From contig NZ_CP121471.1 in NCBI RefSeq assembly GCF_033954835.1, positions 2,102,501-2,166,500 on the forward strand: a stretch of DNA of 64,000 nt. The letters are read 5' to 3'. The stretch comes from Thiorhodovibrio frisius (GTDB lineage: Bacteria; Pseudomonadota; Gammaproteobacteria; Chromatiales; Chromatiaceae). A program made the translations under genes and the position numbers. Positions 18,523 through 27,469 of this stretch are shown here, piece after piece. The notes under the pieces are model-generated. The model saw nothing but the letters and a program-made list of their open reading frames with translations. It was not told the origin of the DNA and did not search any database. The stretch's first letter is position 1. The number at the start of each line of letters is the position of its first letter.

Positions 18523-18650
18523 GCGCGAATTCCGTGGCTTGATGTTGAAAAACTGGTGATCCCCTGCCTGTCGGCAGCACCAGCATTGCATAATAGGCGC
18601 TTTTCCAGATTCCCCCGACCGGCGCGTGCCGGCCCGGCTGAGCATCTGGA

Positions 18651-21600
18651 ATGTCGAATGCCCTGGTCAATGACGCAATGGACGGATCTCCGACCTCAAC
18701 CGCACTGCCAACGCAAGCCGATCTCGCCTCCTGCCTGTTACGCGACCGTCACCGTCTGCGCCGACGCTTGAAGAGTCTCCTTGGGCGTGATTCCCGCCCG
18801 CCAGAGGAGTCGGCCCTTGCCGATCTCAAGCAATGCATTGCGCGCTCCCAGGCATTGGTCGAGCAGCGTCGCCAGCTTTGCCCGGCTGTCATTCATTATC
18901 CGCCCGAGTTGCCGGTAAGCGAGCGCCGCGAGGAGGTTGCGGCGCTGATTGAACAGCATCAGGTCATTGTGCTGTGCGGCGAGACTGGCTCGGGTAAGTC
19001 GACCCAGTTGCCGAAGATCTGCCTGGAGCTTGGGCGCGGGCTGTTTGGACGCATTGGCCATACCCAGCCGCGACGCATTGCTGCTCGCTCGCTGGCCAGT
19101 CGTGTCGGTGCCGAATTGGACACGGAATTGGGCGGGCTGGTCGGCTACAAGGTGCGCTTTCATGATCGGGTGCGGCCTGAGAGCCGTATCAAGCTGCTGA
19201 CCGACGGCATGCTGCTGGCCGAGATTCAGCAGGATCGCTGGCTCAATGAATATGACACCCTGATCATCGACGAGGCCCATGAGCGCAGCCTGAACATCGA
19301 TTTTTTGCTCGGAGTGCTCAAGCAGCTTCTGCCCAAGCGCCCTGAGTTGAAAGTCATTGTCACTTCGGCGACCATCGACCCACAGCGGTTCGCACGCCAT
19401 TTTGCTGATCGCCATGGCCAGCCGGCGCCGATTATCGAAATCTCCGGGCGCACCTATCCAGTCGAAACCCGCTATCGCCCGCCCGCAGAAGAGCATGCCG
19501 GCGAGCGCGACGAGGCCATGCAGACCGCCATCTCTGAGGCGGTGGCTGAACTGGCGCGCGAAGGGCGCGGCGATGTGCTGGTGTTTCTGTCCGGCGAGCG
19601 CGAGATTCGCGAGACCGCCGAGACGCTGCGCAAGCATCATCCGCCGGCGACCGAGATCCTGCCGCTTTATGCCCGTCAGGGGCCGGCCGAGCAGGCGCGC
19701 GTCTTTCAGCCCCATGGTGCTCGCCGCGTGGTACTGGCGACCAATGTCGCTGAGACCTCGCTGACGGTGCCTGGCATTCACTATGTGATCGACCCTGGCT
19801 TTGCGCGTATCAGCCGCTACAGCTATCGCACCAAGGTGCAGCGCCTGCCGGTAGAGCGGATTTCGCAGGCCTCGGCCAATCAGCGCCAGGGTCGCTGCGG
19901 GCGTATTGCCAACGGCATTTGCATCCGGCTCTACGACGAGGACGCCTTCCAGGCGCGCGCCGAGTTCACCGAGCCCGAGATCCAGCGTACCAATCTGGCC
20001 GCCGTCATCCTGCAGATGAAGCTGCTTGGCTTCGGCGCCATCGAAGGCTTTCCGTTCATTGATGCGCCTGACAGCCGTCTGATTAAGGACGGTTATCGCA
20101 CTCTGGAGGAACTGGCCGCGCTTGATGCCGAGGGCCAGTTGACACCTCTTGGCAAACAGCTCGCACGGTTGCCGGTCGACCCGCGAATCGGTCGCCTGCT
20201 GCTCGCGGGTGCCGAGCACCATTGCCTGCGCGAGTTGCTGATCATTGCGGCTGCTTTGAGTGTGCAGGACCCGCGCGAGCGCCCGCTGGAAAAGCAGCAA
20301 GCAGCGGATGAAGTGCATGCCACTTTCCGCCATGAAGACTCAGATTTTCTCGCCTTTGTGAATCTGTGGAATTTTCTCGAATCTGAGCGGCGCAAGCTCT
20401 CCAGGCGCAAATTCCAGAACCTGTGCCGGCTGCACTTCCTGTCCTGGACTCGGGTGCAGGAATGGCGCGACATTCATGCCCAGTTGCGCGAGCAGTTGAC
20501 TGAGATGGGCCTGGTTCCCAAGCTTGAACCTGTGAACCGGCCAGCGGATGGCAGCTATGAAGAAATCCATCGCGCGCTTCTGACCGGTCTGCTGAGCAAC
20601 ATTGGCGTCAAAGACGAACAGCGTGAGTATTTAGGCGCGCGCAATAGCCGCTTCTATATTCATCCCGGCTCCGGCCTGGCTTCAAGACTTCAGCGTGGGA
20701 GCCAGCCCCAGGCTGAGAACCAAAAGGCGCCGAAATGGATTCTGGTCGCCGAGCGGGTGGAGACGACCCGGCACTATGGCCGCACCGTTGCCAAAATCCA
20801 GCCAGCCTGGATCGAAGCCGCCGGTGCCCATCTCATCCAGCGCAGCTATTTTGAGCCGCACTGGCAGGCGCGCGCCGGACAGGTGGCGGCCTTTGAGAAA
20901 GTAACCCTCTATGGGCTCACCCTGGTACCCAAACGGCGGATCAATTACGGGCCCAACAACCCGACCGAGGCACGGGAGATATTTCTGCGCTTTGCGTTGA
21001 CCGAAGGCGACTTTGACACCCGCGCTCCTTTCTGGCGCCACAATGCCGAGTTGATCGACTACGTGCGCCATCTGGAGGCCAAATCACGTCGCCACGACAT
21101 TCTGGTCGATGATGAGGCCATCTATGCCTTCTACGACCAGCGCGTGCCGAGCGGCATTTATTCCAAGCCGCAATTCGAGCAATGGCTGCGCCGAGCGCTG
21201 AAGAAGCAGCCGAAACTGCTGCATATGAGCATGCAGGATGTGATGCACCCTGATTACAATCGGGAGGCCGTCGGCATCATCGCCGAGGCTTTTCCGGATG
21301 CCTTGCGGGTCGGCGCCACCGAACTGCCACTGGAATATCATTTCGATCCCGGCAATCAGGCCGATGGCGTCACCCTGGTGTTGCCGCTGCCGCTGATCAA
21401 CCAGCTCGCGCCCGAGCAGCTCGAATGGCTGGTGCCGGGGCTGTTGGAAGAACGCATCACCGCGCTGCTGCGTGGCCTGCCCAAACCTATCCGCAAGGCG
21501 CTGGTGCCCATCCCTGATACAGCGGCGAAGATTGCCGCGGGCTTGTCGCCCAGCGAGCGACCGCTGATCCAGGCGCTGAACGAAGAGATCAAATCCTTGA

Positions 21601-22676
21601 CCAGCCAGATCATTCCGGAGGATGCCTGGGATGAATCCGTCATCCCGGAGCATCTGCGTATGAAGGTGCGGCTCATCGATCAGGACGGTCGTGCCGTGGC
21701 GAGCGGGGAGGATCTGATCGCGCTTAAACGCCAATATGGCCAGGCCGGTGGCGCGCGCTTTGCTGAAATCCCGAGCGCCGGGCTGGAGCGCGAGGGGCTG
21801 ACCCGCTGGGACTTCGGCGACCTGCCCGCGCAGATTGATCTCACTCGCGGCGGCATCCGCTTGCGCGGCTATCCGGCGTTGGTCGACGAGGGCAAGACGG
21901 TGGCCGTGCGGGTGCTGGATTCCGAAGCCAGTGCCGCGCAAGCCATGCGCGCCGGGCTGCGGCGGCTGATCATGCTACAGCTGGCGACTGACATGCGCGC
22001 ACTGCGCCGGCAGCTGCCGGGGTTGGATCGGATGCGATTGCAGTATGCCAAGGCGCCGGTCGATGCGACATCCCGTCGCGCTCAGCCCGCTGATCTGGCC
22101 GATGAACTCATCGCCCTGATCCTGGATCTCGCCTTTCTCGAGGATCAGCCGACCCCATACAGCCAGAGCGCATTTGAGCAGTGCCTGACCGCCGGCAAGC
22201 CGCGTCTGTTTCCAACCGCGAACGAGGTCTGTGCCCTGGCCGCTGAGATACTCGGCAATTATCAAAGCCTGCGCAAGCAACTGGGCGGCATTACCCAGAT
22301 CAACTGGCTCGAGGCGGTGAGCGACATGCGCGAACAGCTCGATGCCCTGGTGTTTAAAGGTTTCCTGCAGCAGATGCCATTCGGTCAGCTCAAGCAGTAT
22401 CCGCGCTATCTGAAAGCCATTGGGCAGCGAGCCGAGAAGCTTTTCCACGCCGGCGGACGTGATCGTGCGCTTATGGTGGAAATCAGGCCGCTGCTGGAGC
22501 AATGGGGGGAGCGCCAGACGGCCGCTGACAAGGCGGGACGCGCGGACCCGAGACTGGCTGAAATCCGCTGGATGCTGGAGGAGCTGCGGGTGTCATTTTT
22601 TGCCCAGCAACTGGGGACGGCCTATCCTGTTTCAGTCAAGAGAGTGAAGGCGCGTTGGCGGGAGTTGGGGCTTTGA
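18651..22676 (+). CDS. hrpA: ATP-dependent RNA helicase HrpA
   Basis: 1341 residues, close to the usual HrpA length of about 1300. Walker A is CGETGSGKST, motif II DEAH is in LIIDEAHERSLNIDFLLG, motif III SAT is in VIVTSATIDPQRF, and motif VI is QRQGRCGRI. An OB-fold region and the long HrpA-specific C-terminal domain follow. HrpA is a DEAH-box helicase that rescues stalled or collided ribosomes on mRNA. The gene stands alone, convergent with the next one. Confidence 0.95.
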   Translation: MSNALVNDAMDGSPTSTALPTQADLASCLLRDRHRLRRRLKSLLGRDSRPPEESALADLKQCIARSQALVEQRRQLCPAVIHYPPELPVSERREEVAALIEQHQVIVLCGETGSGKSTQLPKICLELGRGLFGRIGHTQPRRIAARSLASRVGAELDTELGGLVGYKVRFHDRVRPESRIKLLTDGMLLAEIQQDRWLNEYDTLIIDEAHERSLNIDFLLGVLKQLLPKRPELKVIVTSATIDPQRFARHFADRHGQPAPIIEISGRTYPVETRYRPPAEEHAGERDEAMQTAISEAVAELAREGRGDVLVFLSGEREIRETAETLRKHHPPATEILPLYARQGPAEQARVFQPHGARRVVLATNVAETSLTVPGIHYVIDPGFARISRYSYRTKVQRLPVERISQASANQRQGRCGRIANGICIRLYDEDAFQARAEFTEPEIQRTNLAAVILQMKLLGFGAIEGFPFIDAPDSRLIKDGYRTLEELAALDAEGQLTPLGKQLARLPVDPRIGRLLLAGAEHHCLRELLIIAAALSVQDPRERPLEKQQAADEVHATFRHEDSDFLAFVNLWNFLESERRKLSRRKFQNLCRLHFLSWTRVQEWRDIHAQLREQLTEMGLVPKLEPVNRPADGSYEEIHRALLTGLLSNIGVKDEQREYLGARNSRFYIHPGSGLASRLQRGSQPQAENQKAPKWILVAERVETTRHYGRTVAKIQPAWIEAAGAHLIQRSYFEPHWQARAGQVAAFEKVTLYGLTLVPKRRINYGPNNPTEAREIFLRFALTEGDFDTRAPFWRHNAELIDYVRHLEAKSRRHDILVDDEAIYAFYDQRVPSGIYSKPQFEQWLRRALKKQPKLLHMSMQDVMHPDYNREAVGIIAEAFPDALRVGATELPLEYHFDPGNQADGVTLVLPLPLINQLAPEQLEWLVPGLLEERITALLRGLPKPIRKALVPIPDTAAKIAAGLSPSERPLIQALNEEIKSLTSQIIPEDAWDESVIPEHLRMKVRLIDQDGRAVASGEDLIALKRQYGQAGGARFAEIPSAGLEREGLTRWDFGDLPAQIDLTRGGIRLRGYPALVDEGKTVAVRVLDSEASAAQAMRAGLRRLIMLQLATDMRALRRQLPGLDRMRLQYAKAPVDATSRRAQPADLADELIALILDLAFLEDQPTPYSQSAFEQCLTAGKPRLFPTANEVCALAAEILGNYQSLRKQLGGITQINWLEAVSDMREQLDALVFKGFLQQMPFGQLKQYPRYLKAIGQRAEKLFHAGGRDRALMVEIRPLLEQWGERQTAADKAGRADPRLAEIRWMLEELRVSFFAQQLGTAYPVSVKRVKARWRELGL

Positions 22677-22783
22677 CCTGGTCGCGACTGGATAACTGAA
22701 GGTCTCCGGGCCGCGAGTCTCATGGATTCATGCTTTGGGATGTCGCTCCAACATAAACCGTGGACCAGGAATCAGGCGGGAAG

Positions 22784-22812
22784 GCCGCCCGGACGCGAGC
22801 GGTCCGGGCGGC
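22784..22812. terminator. Hairpin between convergent genes
   Basis: A perfect 11-bp stem, GCCGCCCGGAC paired with GTCCGGGCGGC around the loop GCGAGCG, lies between the convergent hrpA and the exported Pro/Met-rich protein gene. Neither side has a good T run, so it may serve as a bidirectional, non-canonical terminator. Confidence 0.55.
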
Positions 22813-22832
22813 GAGGGAGCCTGCTTCAGCCT

Positions 22833-23606
22833 TTAATTGGCAGGAGCCGGAGTGGGTTGTGCGGGCGCTTCAGCGGCCGGCGGCGGCATCATGCCGGGAG
22901 CACCCATGGGAACCGGGTAACCGGGACGCGGATGATTGCATGGCTTGCTGCCATGGGGGCAGCGGCTTTGGCCATGCCAGCCAGGACCCATGCCACCGGG
23001 GCGGCTTGGCATGGTGCCGAATTCCGGCATTTCGCCAAAGTCCGGCATCTCGCCGATCACCTGCTCAATGGCTTGGCGCTGTTCTTGGTTCAGGGCGTCC
23101 ATGGTCTCGCGAAACTTGTCGAAGCGCGCTTTCATTTCCTTGCGACGTTCTTCAGCGGCTTTCCAAGGGGGCATTTCGGGCAGCTCGATTCCATGCTCGG
23201 CAGCGCGGGTGCGGGTTTCCTGCCAACGTTTCTCGCGCAGGGCATTGCGCTCCTCGGGCGTGATCCAGGGAGCGTAATCGGGCGATGGCATGCCGGCGCG
23301 TTCGCCTGGCTCCCAAGGTGGCATCTCGGGCATCTCAAAGCCCAGCTGGCTAGCGCGGTTGCGCAATTCTTCGTATCGGCGCTCGCGCTCCTCAGCCATT
23401 TGTTTGTGGCGCGCTTCCATGCGGGCGATGATCGCATCGGGAGATTCCGGAGCGCTCATCGGGGCAGGGGCCGCCGGGGGTGCGGGCGGAGCCGGTGGGG
23501 TGGCTGCTGCGGGCGCGGTGGCGTCGGTAGCAAAGGCGCCCTGAGATAGGCCCAGGGCTGCGGCCGCAATACTTGCGACCAGGATCGAGGTGGATTGTCG
23601 GCTCAT
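22833..23606 (-). CDS. Exported Pro/Met-rich protein with internal repeats, function unknown
   Basis: 257 residues; start supported by CGGAG 7 bases upstream. A signal peptide with likely cleavage after AFA is followed by an Ala/Pro linker. The central part holds two copies of a unit of about 55 residues (YEELRNRASQLGFEMPEMPPWEPG and WQETRTRAAEHGIELPEMPPWKAA) whose charged helices end in the motif MPEMPPW. A helical segment with EMPDFGEMPEFG follows, then a CPHGSKPCNHP cluster (two Cys, two His) and a second Pro/Ala tail. I do not recognise the family. The composition suggests a periplasmic metal-binding or structural protein; a sulfur-globule-type envelope role is possible in this group of bacteria but is speculation. 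Confidence 0.65.
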   Translation of the reverse strand: MSRQSTSILVASIAAAALGLSQGAFATDATAPAAATPPAPPAPPAAPAPMSAPESPDAIIARMEARHKQMAEERERRYEELRNRASQLGFEMPEMPPWEPGERAGMPSPDYAPWITPEERNALREKRWQETRTRAAEHGIELPEMPPWKAAEERRKEMKARFDKFRETMDALNQEQRQAIEQVIGEMPDFGEMPEFGTMPSRPGGMGPGWHGQSRCPHGSKPCNHPRPGYPVPMGAPGMMPPPAAEAPAQPTPAPAN

Positions 23607-23963
23607 TGTGTCACTCCGTCAGTTGGTTCTTGTTTCGGTGGTAACTTTAGGCTGTTTCTGTTGCCGGGCGCTCGGGCATCGGTCATCCGTTATGTTAATG
23701 CGCGGTTTTGCCGTTACCGCAGGATGCGTGGATCGATGCCGTCAGCCGGATACCCGACAGGCACGACCATAGCATGGTTCCGTCTTGTATTGAATCAAGA
23801 ACCTGAGCGCGCTTGGGTCATCTGAGACGGTGGGAGACTGATGGGTCGGCCGCGACAGGCGCGCGCGCGCCTCAGTTGGTAAAATCGTGCCTTTGGTGCA
23901 GCGGGTCAGCCGGCGGAAGATTTCCGGAAAGAAACAGAGAAAGATAAGGAGTGGCAGAAAGGC
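23607..23963. other. Divergent intergenic region
   Basis: 357 bases between the minus-strand exported protein gene and the plus-strand phosphomutase. It must hold both promoters, but I see no convincing promoter, operator or RNA structure. An alternating run GCGCGCGCGC lies at about 23860. Confidence 0.3.
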
Positions 23964-25445
23964 ATGCAGATCGGCGACTTGATGATGACCTCGGGCGTGA
24001 AGTTCGGCACCAGCGGTGCGCGTGGGCGGGTGGCGGACATGACCGATGCGGTCTGCTACAGCTATGCCAGCGGGTTCCTGAGCTACCTCAGCGAGACTGG
24101 TAGGCTGGAGACCGGAGCCCCCGTGGCGCTGGCTGGTGATTACCGGGAGAGTACCGGGCGCATTCTGGCAGCCTGTGCCCAGGCGGTGCGCGATGCCGGC
24201 TGCGAGCCGCGCTATTTCGGGCGCATCCCGGCGCCAGCGCTGGCGACCTTTAGTTTCGCTGCTGGCATGCCAAGCATGATGGTTACCGGCAGCCACATCC
24301 CGGAGGATCGCAACGGGATTAAGTTTAATTTGCCAGCAGGGGAAATACTCAAAGACGACGAGGCCGGTATCGCGCATCAACGCGTGGTGCTGCCGCCCGA
24401 TCTTTTCGATGAGGCGGGGAGCTTTCGTGCCGGTTCTCCCGCACTGCCGGCGCAGACCGATGCTGCCCGCGAGGCCTATCAGCGGCGCTTTTTGGACTTC
24501 TTCCCGCGCGATTGCCTTGCCGGTCTGCGCATTGGCCTTTACGAGCACTCGACAGTTGCGCGTGATCCGTTGTTCGAGATTCTGAGCGGACTGGGGGCGG
24601 ATGTCACCCGGCTCGGCTTCTCCGCCACCTTTGTGCCGGTGGATACCGAGGCCATCCGCGCCGAAGACCGGGACCTGGCCCGCGATTGGTGCGCCGGAGG
24701 CGACTTCGACGCCCTGGTCTCGGCCGATGGCGATGGCGACCGCCCGCTGCTGGCCGATGCAAGCGGGCGCTGGCTGCGCGGCGACGTGGCTGGCATCCTG
24801 TGCGCGCGGGCGCTGGGGGCTGCGGCCATTGCAACGCCAGTGAGCTGCAACACGGCCGTTGATCGCTTGGGCGAGTTTTCCAGGGTGTATCGCACCCGCA
24901 TTGGCTCGCCCTATGTGATCGCTGGCATGAAAACCCTGATTGATGACGGGCATCGGCCTGTGGTCGGCTATGAGGCCAATGGTGGCTTTCTGATTGCCTC
25001 GTGCATTGAGCGCCAGGGCCGTCTGCTGCCGGCTCTGCCGACGCGCGATGCGGCCATCGTTGCGGTGGCGGTGCTGGCCGACGCCAAAGCACGCGGACTG
25101 TCCCTGGTTGAACTCTGCGCTGGCTTACCGCCGCGCTTCACCGACAGTGACCGCATCAAGGACTTCCCCGTCGACCTCAGTCGCGAACGACTCGGTGCCT
25201 TTAATACCAGCGACCCGAGTGCCGATTGCCAGGCATTTGCTGCCGCCTTTGGCGATGTCTTTGCCCCCGTTGTTGCGATTGACCATACCGACGGCGTGCG
25301 TGCCACTCTGAGTAATGGGGAAATCCTGCATCTGCGACCATCAGGCAATGCGCCGGAATTGCGCGCCTACACCGAGGCCGACACGCCAGAGCGCGCGAAC
25401 GAGATGAATCGGCAGTGCATGCGGGTGTTGCAGGATTGGCGCTGA
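23964..25445 (+). CDS. Phosphohexomutase (phosphomannomutase/phosphoglucomutase family)
   Basis: 493 residues. SGVKFGTSGARGRV is the N-terminal substrate loop, MVTGSHIPEDRNGIKFN holds the catalytic phosphoserine (TGSHxPxxxNG), ADGDGDRP is the Mg loop, GYEANGGF the sugar-specificity loop, and LRPSGNAPELRAYTEA the phosphate-binding loop. It interconverts hexose 6- and 1-phosphates for polysaccharide or LPS precursors. The start at 23964 has AAGGAG 11 bases upstream; the family would also allow starts at 23982 or 23985. The exact sugar cannot be read from the sequence. Confidence 0.88.
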   Translation: MQIGDLMMTSGVKFGTSGARGRVADMTDAVCYSYASGFLSYLSETGRLETGAPVALAGDYRESTGRILAACAQAVRDAGCEPRYFGRIPAPALATFSFAAGMPSMMVTGSHIPEDRNGIKFNLPAGEILKDDEAGIAHQRVVLPPDLFDEAGSFRAGSPALPAQTDAAREAYQRRFLDFFPRDCLAGLRIGLYEHSTVARDPLFEILSGLGADVTRLGFSATFVPVDTEAIRAEDRDLARDWCAGGDFDALVSADGDGDRPLLADASGRWLRGDVAGILCARALGAAAIATPVSCNTAVDRLGEFSRVYRTRIGSPYVIAGMKTLIDDGHRPVVGYEANGGFLIASCIERQGRLLPALPTRDAAIVAVAVLADAKARGLSLVELCAGLPPRFTDSDRIKDFPVDLSRERLGAFNTSDPSADCQAFAAAFGDVFAPVVAIDHTDGVRATLSNGEILHLRPSGNAPELRAYTEADTPERANEMNRQCMRVLQDWR

Positions 25446-25479
25446 CAGAGCGGCTCTGGCCTGAGCGCAAAACACACTG

Positions 25480-26223
25480 ATGGAATGGTTGGAAGTCGCA
25501 CCGCTGCTGGTGGTCTTGGCGTTTGTCAGCGGTGCCATCGATGCCATTGCCGGCGGTGGCGGATTGCTGACCATTCCAGCGCTGCTCTGGGCTGGGCTGC
25601 CGCCGGTTGCGGTGTTAGCCACCAATAAGGCTCAGGCTGTTTTCGGCAGCTTTGCTGCCACGGTGCATTTTGCGCGTCGGGGCATGGTCAAACCGCTGCA
25701 TGCCTGGCGTGCCGTGCTGGCGACCTTTATCGGAGCCGGCGCCGGTGCGCTTTTGGTGCAGTATTTGGCCAGCGATCTGCTAGAGCAACTGATCCCGGTG
25801 CTGCTGATCGGTTTCGCGCTCTACTTTGGTCTCTCGCCCCGGGTGGCTGATATCGACTCGCGGCAGCGCCTCGGCGCCACAGCCTTTGCCTTGCTAATTG
25901 GGCTGGGCGTCGGCTTCTACGACGGTTTTTTCGGCCCAGGCACGGGGACCTTCTTCGCCGCTGCCTATGTTGCCTTGCTTGGCTACAACCTGCGTCGCGC
26001 CACGGCGCACGCAAAGTTGCTCAACTTCACCAGCAACCTGGCGGCACTGCTATTTTTTGCCGCTGGTGGCCATGTGGTCTGGACGCTTGGACTGCTGATG
26101 GCTGGCGGTCAACTCCTCGGCGGCTGGCTCGGCGCCCACCTGGTGTTGCGCCATGGTGCCCGACTGGTGCGGCCGGTGCTGGTAGCGGTATCGCTTGTGA
26201 TTTCAGTGAAGCTGCTGTTCTGA
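25480..26223 (+). CDS. TauE/SafE (YfcA)-type membrane permease
   Basis: 247 residues with about eight hydrophobic helices. SGAIDAIAGGGGLLTIPALLWAGLPPVAVLATNKAQAVFGS in the first half and GFYDGFFGPGTGTFFAAAYVALLGYNLRRATAHAKLLNFTSNLAALL in the second are the paired signatures of the family. Members export or import sulfite, sulfoacetate or related anions across the inner membrane. Sulfur-anion transport would suit a sulfur oxidiser, but no substrate is shown here. It starts 34 bases after the phosphomutase stop and may be cotranscribed. Confidence 0.85.
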   Translation: MEWLEVAPLLVVLAFVSGAIDAIAGGGGLLTIPALLWAGLPPVAVLATNKAQAVFGSFAATVHFARRGMVKPLHAWRAVLATFIGAGAGALLVQYLASDLLEQLIPVLLIGFALYFGLSPRVADIDSRQRLGATAFALLIGLGVGFYDGFFGPGTGTFFAAAYVALLGYNLRRATAHAKLLNFTSNLAALLFFAAGGHVVWTLGLLMAGGQLLGGWLGAHLVLRHGARLVRPVLVAVSLVISVKLLF

Positions 26224-26318
26224 GCGCTGCCCGCCGGCTGCGCTTTTTCAAATTCTGTGTACTATCAACAGCCTTCTGTTGCTCTCCACTTTGGGTCGGA
26301 TAGAGTCGCGAAACGGGA

Positions 26319-27065
26319 ATGAAAAAATCCACGAAACGGTTTGTGATCTTGTTGGCGATCGGCGCGTTAGCCATTGGTGCTGCGAAGATTTTCCAAGCGG
26401 AGATGCATGCACTGATCGATCAGTTGTACGTCAAGCTGCAGCCGTATTTGTATGAGGTGCCTAAAGAGGCAAGCACGCGATCTCGACCGATCAACAAAAC
26501 CCGAGAGGACATGAGCACTGCCAATGCTTACGGCATTCCAGCTGACTATGGTTATTCGGATGCGGCGTTTCAGCGCTATCGTTCCTGGATTGATCAAGCG
26601 ATTCAGGGCTCAGGGGATAAACCTGCCATCATCATCGATAAATTGGCGCGTACCTTGGAGCTATGGATTGATGGGAAGAAAGAAGCGTCTTTCCCCGTTG
26701 ATCTTGGTCGCGACCCCATTAGGGACAAAATTCTTGAAGGGGATGGCGCGACACCGGAGGGCTTTTATCGGGTGACATGGGTTCGGGACCATGGTCAGAC
26801 ACGTTATTACCGCGCCTATCTGCTGGATTATCCAAATCAGACGGACTTGAATGAGTTGAGAGACTTGCAGGCGAGAAACCTGGTCAAATCTACCGCAAGA
26901 CCTGGCGGTCATATTGAGATCCATGGCGAGGGCGGCATGGGCATTGATTGGACGCTCGGGTGTATCGCCCTGTCGAATGAGGACATGGACAAGCTCTTTT
27001 CTTATGATCTCAAGGAGGGGACTCCGGTGACTATCGTCAGGTATGGCACCAAGGAAGGCTACTGA
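26319..27065 (+). CDS. L,D-transpeptidase (YkuD family)
   Basis: 248 residues. A signal anchor (VILLAIGALAIGAAKIF) precedes the catalytic domain (about 110-245). GHIEIHGEGGMGIDWTLGCIALSNEDMDKLF contains the HxxG...SxGC(I/R) motif with the catalytic Cys, here as TLGCIAL. Such enzymes cross-link peptidoglycan 3-3 or attach proteins to it in the periplasm. The ATG at 26319 follows a GGGA site. The first 100 residues are specific to this subgroup. Confidence 0.85.
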   Translation: MKKSTKRFVILLAIGALAIGAAKIFQAEMHALIDQLYVKLQPYLYEVPKEASTRSRPINKTREDMSTANAYGIPADYGYSDAAFQRYRSWIDQAIQGSGDKPAIIIDKLARTLELWIDGKKEASFPVDLGRDPIRDKILEGDGATPEGFYRVTWVRDHGQTRYYRAYLLDYPNQTDLNELRDLQARNLVKSTARPGGHIEIHGEGGMGIDWTLGCIALSNEDMDKLFSYDLKEGTPVTIVRYGTKEGY

Positions 27066-27469
27066 TCGGAAGGCGACTGGCCGAGCCTAGCATTGCGAGT
27101 GACCTTTGGTTTCTCGCGCTGTCCAGTGCGCCATCTTTGGGCTTGCGGGCAAGGTCGCTGAATTCGTTACCGTCCTGCGGAGCTAGCGGTTCGAGAAGGG
27201 AAGATCCGCCAGGGTTAGAATGAACAATGTATACCGAAACCCTTTGAGATTTCGGCTCGTTCTGGGCCGGGTGACGGCCACGGGGGACGCCGTGAATACC
27301 TCTCTGTAGACTTTCCGGTGGCGTCCTGCCGCCGAGACCCCCGTGGCCGTCACCCGACCCAAGACCGAAAATCAGTTTGCGATTGGTATAGGCCATACGG
27401 TCTGGATTCGACTTGGTGTCGAGACCGCAACTTTGTGGCCGGTTTTCTACCCATACAAGAGGATAGCGC
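27066..27469. other. Intergenic region dominated by a large palindromic repeat
   Basis: 404 bases between the transpeptidase and protease genes. Most of it is the inverted repeat listed separately (27229-27397). The last 70 bases carry the leader of the protease gene with AAGAGGA just before its ATG. Confidence 0.5.
27229..27397. repeat. Large imperfect palindrome, dispersed repeat family
   Basis: A perfect 19-bp inverted repeat (CGGGTGACGGCCACGGGGG at 27268-27286; its complement at 27338-27356) extends outward with mismatches to ATACCGAAACCC on the left and GTTTGCGATTGGTAT on the right, for arms of about 55-60 bases. Related arms occur at 5108-5155, 55841-55888 and 57989-58012. It looks like a non-coding mobile repeat (REP/MITE-like) or a conserved RNA hairpin. 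Confidence 0.65.

Noticed and set aside
18738-20333. 531-residue minus-strand frame
   Set aside because: Antisense to hrpA; Gln/Leu/Arg-rich with no family signature.
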